Of a DNA stretch of 64,000 nt, positions 38,225 through 48,100 are shown one piece after another. The notes beneath the pieces were generated by a model. It saw nothing but the letters and a program-made list of their open reading frames with translations. It had not been told where the DNA came from and did no database searches. Positions within the stretch are counted from its first letter, which is position 1. The number at the start of each line of letters is the position of its first letter. Position numbers and translations under genes: made by a program. The stretch comes from Phymorhynchus buccinoides (Eukaryota > Mollusca > Gastropoda > Neogastropoda > Raphitomidae), in assembly GCA_017654935.2 (NCBI GenBank), contig CM065704.1, forward strand, positions 20,743,308 to 20,807,307, in the 5' to 3' direction.

Positions 38225-38401
38225 TAGCGTATTTCACGGACTACAAGGTGCACCTCATTATAAGGCGCACCCCCCAAATTATACACAAAATTCAACTCAA
38301 CTCATTATTATTTATTTATTACTATATTATCAGTCACATTATAAGGCACAGGGGTCTCAGTCTAGGAGAAAAGTATCGCCTATAGTCCGTAAAATATAGT
38401 A
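38225..38401. mobile_element. MITE with TATAAGGCGCA-type inverted ends, copy 1
   Basis: The left end TAGCGTATTTCACGGACTA pairs with the right end TAGTCCGTAAAATATAGTA in inverted orientation. The interior has ATTATAAGGCGCACC and GGGGTCTCAGTCTAGG. Copy 2 is at 56767-56922. There is no coding capacity, so it is a non-autonomous DNA element. Confidence 0.8.
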
Positions 38402-38639
38402 CTAAAATGAAACAATATAAATCATATTGTGCTTCAATGCAATGTTTGAAAAAACAACAAACAAACATTTATTATCTTAATCATTAATGAAAAATCCACC
38501 CGGACAAATTTAACAGAACTTTGAATCATGAAAAATCTAAGCATGACTTAACTATTTCTACTTGTTGAAAACCATTTCTTAAAAAAAAAATCCTCTCAAA
38601 AAAGCTTCAATTCAAATATATAAAACTGGTTTTTTTACT

Positions 38640-39603
38640 TCCAAGTCTTCCATGTACCTGACTCGGCTCGTTACAAATGTTGGTATGTCATGCATTCAGA
38701 CTTCTGTAAGCGTTCGCAATCTTGGCTTCACACTGGACCAAACACTTTCTTTTCAAACTCAAATTTCCTCTGTCTGTTGTGTTTGCTATCTGGAACTCCG
38801 TCACATTGCTTCTGTTCGTCATCTTCTCTCTGAAGACGCCACCAAAACTCTTCTCTGCCTTTGTTCTCTCTCGCTTAGACTACTGCAATTCCCTTCTTGC
38901 TGGTTGCCCACAAAATCTTCTCGCTAAATTGCAGAAAGTTCAGAACAATGCTGCTCGCCTTGTACTGAGGTGTTCCAAATTCTCTCACTCCACCCCAATG
39001 CTTGAATCTCTTCACTGGCTTCCTGTCGGAAGGCGTATCGAATACAAGCTCTCTCTGCTCTGTTACAAATCCCTGAATGATCTGGCTCCTTCTTATCTCG
39101 CTGATCTTCTGAACCTTTACACGCCTCTTAGACAGTTACGCTCCTCTTCTGACACTTCTCTCCTCCAGATCCCTCGTTACCGCACCAAGACCCTTGGCGA
39201 ACGCTCCTTCTCTTTCCAGGCCCCCTCTTCTTGAAATAGACTCCCTTTACCTCTCCGTTCTGCCAACTCCATTTCTTCATTTAAGTCTTCTCTCAAAACT
39301 ACTCTTTTCAAATCACAGCCTGCTATATTTCTTTTCAAAGTACTGTGCCCCTTCCATCCGCGTGTGTTTGTGTGCATGCGTGTTGTTTGTGCGTGTGTGT
39401 TGCGTGTGCGTGCGCGCGCGTGTGTGTGTGCGCGTGTGGTGCGTTCGTGTGTGTGTGTGTTTAGTGCGTGCGTGTGTGTATAATATATTTTTGTCGTTTC
39501 TTTATTTATATTGTTTGCTTGTTTATTCATTTATTATTGTAAGCGCTTAGGGCTTTTTTAAGATTAGGCGCTATAAATGCTAATTATTATTATTATTATT
39601 ATT
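38640..39603 (+). pseudogene. L2/CR1-type LINE, C-terminal RT fragment and 3' end
   Basis: Frame 1 carries 'VRNLGFTLDQTLSFQTQIS' and frame 2 (after a frameshift near 38850) carries 'LSRLDYCNSLLAG', 'LQKVQNNAARLVL', 'LESLHWLPVGRRIEYKLSLL' and 'LAPSYLADLL'. These are hallmarks of the C-terminal part of CR1/L2-like pol proteins. A TGA at 39232 and another frame change follow. The 3' end has AAGCGCTTAGGGC, GGCGCTATAAATGC and ATT repeats (39541-39603). A GT tract (39361-39480) is embedded. It is 5'-truncated and inactive. Confidence 0.9.
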
Positions 39604-40564
39604 CATACAGATAAGTTTCACGTCCAAGCACCATGATTTTCCAAACAAACAGTCCTAAGGATGAAACCTGGGAAAAGGGAAAAGCAGGAAGGCCGGGGCT
39701 CCAGTGGCCGCCTTGGCGGAATCGAACCCCTTGTAGGGGCTAAGGGGCGCCCCATGAAGCTGAAGGTTTTTTTACACTTTTCTTAGTAAAATCAAAGCGT
39801 TTAAATACAGTTTCATCTTTTTTTCAACAGTAAAATAACCTGTTTTCTCATTCCAGTGGAATTGCTCGTCAATAAAGTATTCTCAACCATGCGATTTCAT
39901 GATTTCCTGAAAAACGTCTACAAAATCAGGATTCCTGCTTTTCTTGATGGGTGGTTTAGATCCATGCAGTCCATCAGCAGAGCTCTGTGTCCTTGCTTCC
40001 CTACCCACACAAACAGCAGTGAAACACACACCTAGCACAAACAGTCACATGATCAAATGATAATGTGTCGCAATATACTCTGTCTCATATAATTTGGCTG
40101 TGGCAAAACAACATCACTTTCCATTCATCGACTCATTCTTTTTCTTGTCTGTATCAGTGTATATATGCACGTTTAGCAAGATGTGTGAAGTATTATCGTT
40201 CTGGGAAAATATTAACAATAATTCAAACTATTGTTTGTGCAACAGTATCACTCTTTATTCAAATATTTTGTGCATAATTACACACTCTGTTCAATTACAT
40301 TAATGTTTAAAACAATCGATTCAAACGTGTGGAAAATAATCACTCCTTATTTCAACATTCTGTGCATAAAAACTACACTCTGTTCCATTTCAATCTACCA
40401 CAAGAATGGCAGAGGACAGGAGGAAATTCGATCCGTTATTTCATACACAAATAATAACTCTGCACAATTCAATACTTCTCTAACAATATTCATATCACAG
40501 CGTTATCAAACTCTTTCACTGAAACTGTATGCATCTTGCTTGTGCACAGCTCAGAAAGAATGCA
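39604..40564. other. Non-coding stretch downstream of the Neuralized gene
   Basis: No gene was recognised. It lies 3' of the Neuralized gene. A segment around 39650-39750 with CGGAATCGAACCCC has a faint tRNA-like B box but no tRNA fold that I could see. Confidence 0.4.
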
Positions 40565-41690
40565 AAGTGACACAGAGCTGTCAATCACAAGCGATATGCA
40601 AATGACGCAGTCACCAAGCGCAGGTTTTAATCAATACAATTTTACATACAACCTCGCTGTTACCAAATATGGAGCTGTCAATCACGACTGATGTATGCAA
40701 ATGATGCAACTGAATAATTCAGTGAATTGTCAATCATGGCAATTAATACCAAGTGCTGTGACTTAACCCTCTTGCATTTATTCCGCCCCAAACCGCCCAG
40801 CCGGAAGTTGCCTCTGTGTATTCAAGTCGCCCCAAACCGCCCATAGCTTGCCCCCACTCTGAGACCACTCTCTGATGGCATAGTATTACGCACTATGAAG
40901 AAGCTTCTCACTTGCAGTGATGTGATGGTAACTGTATGGTGCTCTGTGGGCTTCAAAAGACAGACTTTCCTGAAAATGTGTGAAAGAATATGAACACTAG
41001 AAGAAGTTTTGTTCTGTAACAAATGCTTATGCAAGAGGGTTAAGATGTTACTGCCGCTATCACCAGACACAGAGCAGTCCCTGATGCATACAAACGACGT
41101 CGCAGAACAGTCAATCATGACTAACAGTCATCAAACACAGAGCTGTCATTAACGATCGATTTATGCAAACGACCTCACAGTCACTAGCAACAAAGTTGTG
41201 AATGAACATCAATTAACCTTAAAGTCGCCAAACATAGACGTATGTGATATAATTATGCGAGTGACATCGCAAAACTGTCAGTCACGACTGACACATAACA
41301 AAACCACACCCTGGAGCTGTCAATCAAGACCTGTATGTGAATGACGTTGAATAACCGTCAACCATGACTGACAACACACAAATTCCATCCCTCGAGCTGT
41401 CAATGACGATCTGTTTATGAGAACACCCTCACAGTCACCAAGCATGGACATAAGCGATATATATATATATATATCTTATATGGAGTGATGTCGCAAAACT
41501 GTCAATGAATGACCTGTATATAATGTGAATGATGTCGCAGGTCAAATCATGACGGACACACCCCGTAAAGCCGTCAATCAAGAGCGATATATGCAAATTA
41601 CATGGTGGAACTGTGAAATCACGACGGACACCCAAACTCCGCCCCCTAAACTAAAGGCGTCAATCACGAGCGATATATGCGAATGACGTC
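40565..41690. repeat. Degenerate tandem array sharing the Neuralized stop-codon region
   Basis: Units contain variations of AGCTGTCAATCACGAGC-GATATATGCAAATGACGTCGCA. The final unit (41656-41692) is the end of the Neuralized reading frame itself, where the minus strand encodes the last residues RDVIRIYRS and the TGA. Other units begin near 40576, 40671, 41071, 41131, 41233, 41310, 41395, 41493, 41530 and 41570. A piggyBac-type MITE interrupts the array. An (AT)n stretch lies at 41457-41474. Confidence 0.7.
40767..41039. mobile_element. piggyBac-type MITE with TTAA target duplication
   Basis: A 273-bp element is flanked on both sides by TTAA (40763-40766 and 41040-41043). It has perfect 11-bp inverted ends CCCTCTTGCAT and ATGCAAGAGGG. 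TTAA duplication with a CCC start is the mark of the piggyBac superfamily. The minus-strand open frame across it has no transposase motif. Confidence 0.85.
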
Positions 41691-42193
41691 GCGGATAGGC
41701 TGGCGACAGATGGGACACAGGCCCCCTTTGTTATGCTGCACGGCCGTGGCGCAGTCGAAGCACATGCACATGTGTCCGCAAGTGTACAGCACGCAGTTCA
41801 CCGCCTTCTCGCAACACACCGTGCAGTCATCCCGCGGCTCCTCCAAGTTACCTCCCCCTGCCCCTGTAGGGGTCGCCGGCGAGGAGGAAGGGTGGGGACG
41901 GGGGTGGACAGCGGTGGCAGAAGAGGCAGTAGTAGTAGGGGGTGGGGAGGAGGGCTGCTGGGCGGAAGGGTTGGGAACGCTGATGCTGCGGAGAACATGG
42001 GGAGGCTGGTTCATTCCTGGAGGGTGGCGAGGGTGAGGAGGGGGTGGAGGGGGTGGGAGGTGAGGGAGAGGGAGGGCCACGCTCAGGTTGTTGTTGCCTC
42101 CCCCTGCAGTAGGGCTGTAGCCGCCCGTGGACTGGGATCGTACCATTTGAGAAGGGGGGTGTGCCGGGCTGGGGGTTACCAGGCTGGTCATCC
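41664..42193 (-). CDS. neur: Neuralized last exon: Pro-rich spacer and C-terminal RING finger
   Basis: The acceptor is TGCTGTTGCAG (42194-42204). About 115 residues rich in Pro, Ser and Gly include 'LPPPPPPPHPRHPPG'. A RING follows: C-T-V-C, 'YTCGHMCMCFDC' and 'CPICRQPI'. The protein ends 'RDVIRIYRS' at a TGA (41666-41664), as in other Neuralized proteins. All eight zinc ligands of a C3HC4 RING appear present. Confidence 0.95.
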
Positions 42194-45100
42194 CTGCAAC
42201 AGCACAAACAGAAATTTAACTCCTTCACTGCCACAGGAAAACAGAGAAATTATCGATTTTCTTATTATAAAATTTAAGAGACCTGTTAGACTCAATCTGA
42301 GAAAATAGTCTAGCGATATATAATATATCCTTCCAGACTTGTCTTAAACCAAAAACCATCATTCTAGGCATCAAAAGTTATGACATCATCAATGACATCA
42401 CACACCACATAGTAGACAGGGAAGGGAAGGGTTTAACCACTTGTGCATAGCAGTCCCCGGGACATTTTTTTTGGGGGGAGAGGGTGGGGGGGGATGGCAA
42501 GACTTTAGAACACAATCATTTACGTCAAAAATTGACAACCTTTGGAACAAAGTTAGTTAGTTAGTGCTTTCTAAACTTGATTTTTGATTTTCAAACTTAT
42601 TTTTTGATCTTCAAACTTTTCAACCTCGGTCAATTACAAATTTCATACCAACCGTTAAGTCCTCAATTGCCATTTTGCCCAAGTGTCTCATCCCAGAATT
42701 AATGCCCGATTTTTCACTAAAAAACCCAGAAGCCACATTTTGGGTCACTCTCAAAACCCGGAAGAATGGTTTACGATGAAGAAACCCAACCCTACAACTG
42801 TCCTAAAGTCCTCATGGGTGAGAGTGGGCAAGGTAGAGTTATGCAGCCTTGGGGATCAATTGGCCTCTGGCCATCCCTAGAGACAACTGTCCTAAAGTCC
42901 TCATGGGTGAGAGTGGGCAAGGTAGAGTTATGCAGCCTTGGGGAACAATTGGCCTCTGGCCATCCCTAGAGACAACTGTCCTAAAGTCCTCATGGGTGAG
43001 GGGATGTACTCCATGCAAGGCATCTCCACTGTAAACAAATTTGAGCCCAGCATTCTAGACATAGCTGGACACGACTGTCTGTCACACAAAAAGTAGTCCA
43101 ACATACCTGGGCTGACATTAAAGTAATGGAGAATGCCTTGCCCAAGCTATACTCTCACTCTTTTAGGCATAGTGAGGGCTTCAGGACAGTGAAGAGGTAG
43201 ATACATTTCCCAAATTGTAACAAGTCACCATGGCAACAAACAGCATAGACAGAAAGCATGCCATGCTCCCCTCACCACTAACATAGCCTCCCCCCTCTCC
43301 CCCACTAACACAGCCTCCCCCCTCTCCCCACTAACAGCCTCCTCCCCCCTCTCCCCACTAACATAGCCTCCCCCCCTCTCCCCCCTAACACAGCCTCCCC
43401 CCCTCTCCTCACTAACACAGCCTCCCCCCCCCCTCCCCTCACTAACTAACACAGCCTCCCCCCTCCCCACTAACACAGCCTCCCCCCTCTCCCCACTAAC
43501 ACAGCCTCCCCCCCTCCCCACTAACACAGCCTCCCCCCCCTCCCCACTAACACAGCCTCCCCCCCTCCCCACTAACACAGCCTCCCCCCCTCTCCTCACT
43601 AACACAGCCTCCCCCCCCCCCCACTAACACAGCCTCCCCCCCTCCCCACTAACACAGCCTCCTCCCCTCCCCACTAACACAGCCTCCCCCCCCTCCCCAC
43701 TAACACAGCCTCCCCCTCTCCCCCACTAACACAGCCTCCCCCCCTCCCCACTAACACAGCCTCCCCCCCTCCCCACTAACACAGCCTCCCCCCCCCCACT
43801 AACACAGCCTCCCCCCTCTCCCCACTAACACAGCCTCCCCCCTCTCCCCACTAACACAGCCCCCCCCCTTCTCCCCACAAACTACACACACACACAAAAT
43901 CCCTCTCAATACTTTTACCAATACTTTGCCACTAGTTTTACCATTGTAAAATAAAGGTTCATGTCATTTTCTCATAATCATGTAGCCTTACCAATAACTT
44001 TGATTTTCTGCACATTGCCGTAAACGTCGAAGAAGGCCCACAGAGGGAGAGTCCTGTCCACGTGCATCAGAATGGAGAACTTGCCGTTGTTACGTGAGTA
44101 CAACACTTCACCTGCACAACGCATAACACAATGGTAGTACAAAATACATCTGCATTGCATCCATCAACAGGGTTGATAATCAATTTACGCAACTATCACA
44201 CTTCCCTTTTATTTACAACAGAGTACATTAAATACATCTGTCAGGAAAGGCATAATTCCGAAATTGACGATATAATATGTCAATTTATTAATGTATAAAA
44301 TTTGGTAAATATATTATGTTGTAAAACTAAAATGCAAGTTGCAAATTTAAAAAGTAACTCCTTGTCGGAGATATACTTTACCCTTGGTAAAACCCAGTTT
44401 TGTAGAGCTGTTTCTTTATAACACGTGTAGCACGTGAATTTCGTAAACTTATTGGGTAACTCGCTCGACTGCTCACACAGCCAGCAGCCAAATAGGACAC
44501 TGTCTGGTTGTGCACAGCACTGTGTCTGGCGATGTTGAGCTAGAAGGCTGCGCCCTTTTAAACAGTCGTTTTTTTAACCGGGTTTTTCGGAAGTCCGGGT
44601 AAAGTAAATTTTGGGTTGTTGTTTTCTAAATTGCTAGGATTTAAAGAAGTTTACTTATTTCAAAGTTGTATTTCATTCATAAAGTTTAAATTGGGTTTCT
44701 AAATTTTGCAGGGTTTTCAAAATTGTAGGTTTTTTTATTTACATTTGCAAAGACATTATGGTGTCTTAAAAATTGTATACTCTTTTTGAGAGAAAGTTAC
44801 AGTTTCAGTGCTGGTGTGTTTGTCTAAGGTTCTAAGTTTTGTAAAGGCCAGTACATGGTTAAACACACTCACACCGAAACTAATCACGGAAAATTCTGTC
44901 CGCGAAGCTAATTCAAGTAGGGCTAGAATATTGACAGCCTTTTCAGTTCCCTTGCAGGGTGTGTGGCCCAGTCCCCCCTGTAACCCCTTCCTGTTGGGTG
45001 GACCTTCGACCTGTGGAGCCGGAGAGAGGAAGGGAGACCAGCCTCGCGCTTCTGAGGGAGCCGCTGGTTGAGTGTTGGTGCCAAGGGCACCAACGGACTT

Positions 45101-48100
45101 GTAAACGTTTGGGTGGAGAACGTTTGGGGAGGAGGTGCAACCAAGTTTGTGACCTCGGTGGAGAAGACGGTGCTTCGCGGAGACAGATAAGTTTTTTAGT
45201 TGGTGTCACGAGGAACGGTGTGTTTGTAAAAATTATCCTGTCAGTGCCTGTCCCAAGACGAACATTTTTTTACTCATACAAAGGGACCAAAGTTGTTCTC
45301 GTTTAGTTTAAGAATAAAGGGGTGATAATCGGAAAGTTGTGTTAGTGTGTTAAAGTCCAAGTTAAACTCTGGTTAAGAACGCGCGTGGATGAGAGAGAGA
45401 CAAAGTGTGTGAGAGTTTGTTTCAGTTTCTTTACAGTGGTGACCCCGTACCCCAGAGTTTGTAGGTTAAATAGTTGTAGAATATAGGTTGGGAATTTTCG
45501 AAAAAAAAGGGTAGTTATTTTTCAAATCATAAATTTTCAAAAAAATTGCAATAGTTTGTTTTGTATGTGAATTGTATAATTTTGTATGACTTTCTGTATT
45601 TAAATTAATTCCCGTGTCCAGTTTACGGGGGCACTTCATTGTAGATATTTTATTTAGGTTTCGAAGTTGCCGAGGGATTAAGATCATTTTTCTTCCTTTT
45701 AATTGTGTCTATATTTTTTTATTTTTTTTATTACTCCAACGCTCTCTTTTCTCTCGACTTTCTTTCTGTTAGTCTTTTATATGGTTAGCTTTTTGTGTGG
45801 TTATCACCCCTTTCGTTGGTATTGTCTGTGTTGTTACCGGCAGTAGAGTGTGATTGGTGTGTGTATCTTTCTTGTGTGTATGTTTTCTCTTTGAATGCAT
45901 TGATGATGTATTATATTTGCAATTAATTGAAAAACATATTTTTCGTTTTTGGGAAATAATGATGTTGAGTTGTTGTTAGATATTTTGGATTTAATTAAGA
46001 ATTGCTGCTTTTGGCCAATTTATTGATTGGTTGTTTTTTGTGTTTTTTTCTGGATAGTAAATGTAACAAGTTGAATTTAAGATTGACTGATTGTCAATTT
46101 CTAAACTCGTAACTTGGTAAAACTCGCCTTAGCTTTAATTTCGCTTACTTGTCCCGTTTGTTCGTTTTGTCTTTCTCGTGCGTTGGTGTCCTGTCGTTGT
46201 TTTCAGGATGGATTCTGAAAAATTTAAACTTCTTTGTGCGCAAGCAAAGGAACTTGGTTTAGTTGGTGCTGATGTACAAACATTTATTAATAATTTTGTG
46301 GAAAGAGAGGATGCTCGTGAGAACGACCAAAGAGCGAAAGAGGAAAAAATTAAGATTAAACAAATGGAACTGGCTGCCAAGGAAAAAATGGCAGAATTGG
46401 CTGCCAAAGAAAAAGAAAAAATGGCAGAATTGGCTGCCAAAGAAAAAGAAAAAATGGCAGAATTGGCTGCCAAAGAAAAAAAAGATGCTGCAGAATTGGC
46501 TGCCAACGAAAAAATGGCAGAATTGGCTGCCAAAGAAAAAAAAGATGCTGCAGAATTGGCTGCCAACGAAAAAATGGCAGAATTGGCTGCCAAAGAAAAA
46601 ATGGAAGAATTGGCTGCCAACGAAAAAGATGCTGCAGAATTGGCTGCAAGAAGGGAGGAAGCAGGATTAGCACTCAAAGAAAAGGAAATAGAGTGGGATG
46701 CTAAAGTAAGGTTGGCTGAGTTGAACGCCCAGTCGGAAAAAAAAACTAGAGAAGATTCTGATGTTAATTCTTCAGGTGCAAGAGGAGCGCGGTACCCAAA
46801 GATGCCGTACTTTAATGAGAATAAGGATGATATGGACGCTTATCTTTTTAGGTTTGAGGCCTTTGCAACAAGTGCAAACTGGAAGCAGGAAGAATGGTCC
46901 ATGTTTCTTTGTGTGTATTTACAGGGCAGTGCTTTGTCTCTGTATCATGGTTTGTCAGCTTCTGGGCCTGTTTCTTATGATATATTGAAGAAGGCTTTGT
47001 TGACAAAATTTCAGTGTACAAAGGATGGATACAGGGACAAGTTTCGAGCTTCTCGTCCTGAACCGGAGGAGTCATTCTTGTCGTATTCGACGAGATTTTC
47101 GCATTTGTTTGACAAGTGGGTTGACTTGTCTGACATTGAAAAGACATATGACGGTCTTCGTGATCATTTGTTGTGTGAACATATTTTGTCTTCTGTCAGC
47201 AAGGACTTAGCTGTATTTTTGAGGGAACGTAATTTTACATCTTCCAAGGATATGTTGGAGGCTTGTGAGAACTACAGGTTGGCGCACCCCAACAAGAGTA
47301 TGGCGCGCGCGCAGAAGTTTGAAATGAATACTGCTAGTCAGGCGGTTGTGTCACCGCATGTGCATGTACAGCAAGGACCATCACGTTATGCTCTTAATTC
47401 GCCTAGTAAATTTTCCTCACTTCAGAGTTACCAACAGCGTGGTAACCAGAATGCTCGCAGAGGTTTTGTGCACAGAGAGAGAATGCGTGGACGTGGACGT
47501 GGACGTGGTACTGGTGGTGGTACTAGTACATAAGGTTGTACTCGGGAGGGAGTACAGTGTTTTGAATGTAACGGCGTTGGCCATTACCGAAGAGAATGTC
47601 CAACCTGGCTTAAGAAAGGTGCCAGTGGGACTGGTGATCATGCAGGTTTTTCCAGCGCAGGTACCAGGTTTGGTACTGTTTCTTTTTCTGTGCAGGATTC
47701 GGTTGATTCTGAGGTTTTATGTTCTTCAGTCTCTCCAGGAAACGCATTGCCTATGTCCACAGGTTGTGTGAATGGTTTTCAGGTTTCAGTGCTCCGGGAT
47801 TCGGGCGCTACAACAGCTGGTGTACGAAAGTCGCTTGTTCGTCCAGACCAATTTGTAGGTAGGACACAAGAAGTCATTTCCTTTGGTGGAAATAAGGAGG
47901 TTTTTCCTTTGGCGTATGTTGATGTTCAGACTGGGTTTTTTTCAGGTTCATTGATGTGTTGTGTGATTGATGACCCAGTCGCAGATCTCATTCTGGGTAA
48001 TGTTGATGGGGTTGACCCTATTCCAGGCTTGATTATGTCTGATGTTTCTCCTGTAGCTGCTGCTGTGTTGACCCGAGGTCAAGAAAAAAGAGATGAAAAA

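Noticed and set aside
40822..41118. 98-codon minus-strand frame
   Set aside because: It crosses the end of the piggyBac-type MITE into the 3' array, so it is a chance frame.
41677..42308. Plus-strand frames of 119 and 191 codons
   Set aside because: Antisense shadows of the Pro-rich and RING exon.
44808..45306. Frames of 87-115 codons, repeated at 52179-52677
   Set aside because: They lie in the LTRs of the Gmr1-like element; LTRs of this class do not normally encode proteins.
46135..46677. 180-codon minus-strand frame (AANSAIFSL repeats)
   Set aside because: Antisense of the Gag coiled-coil repeats.
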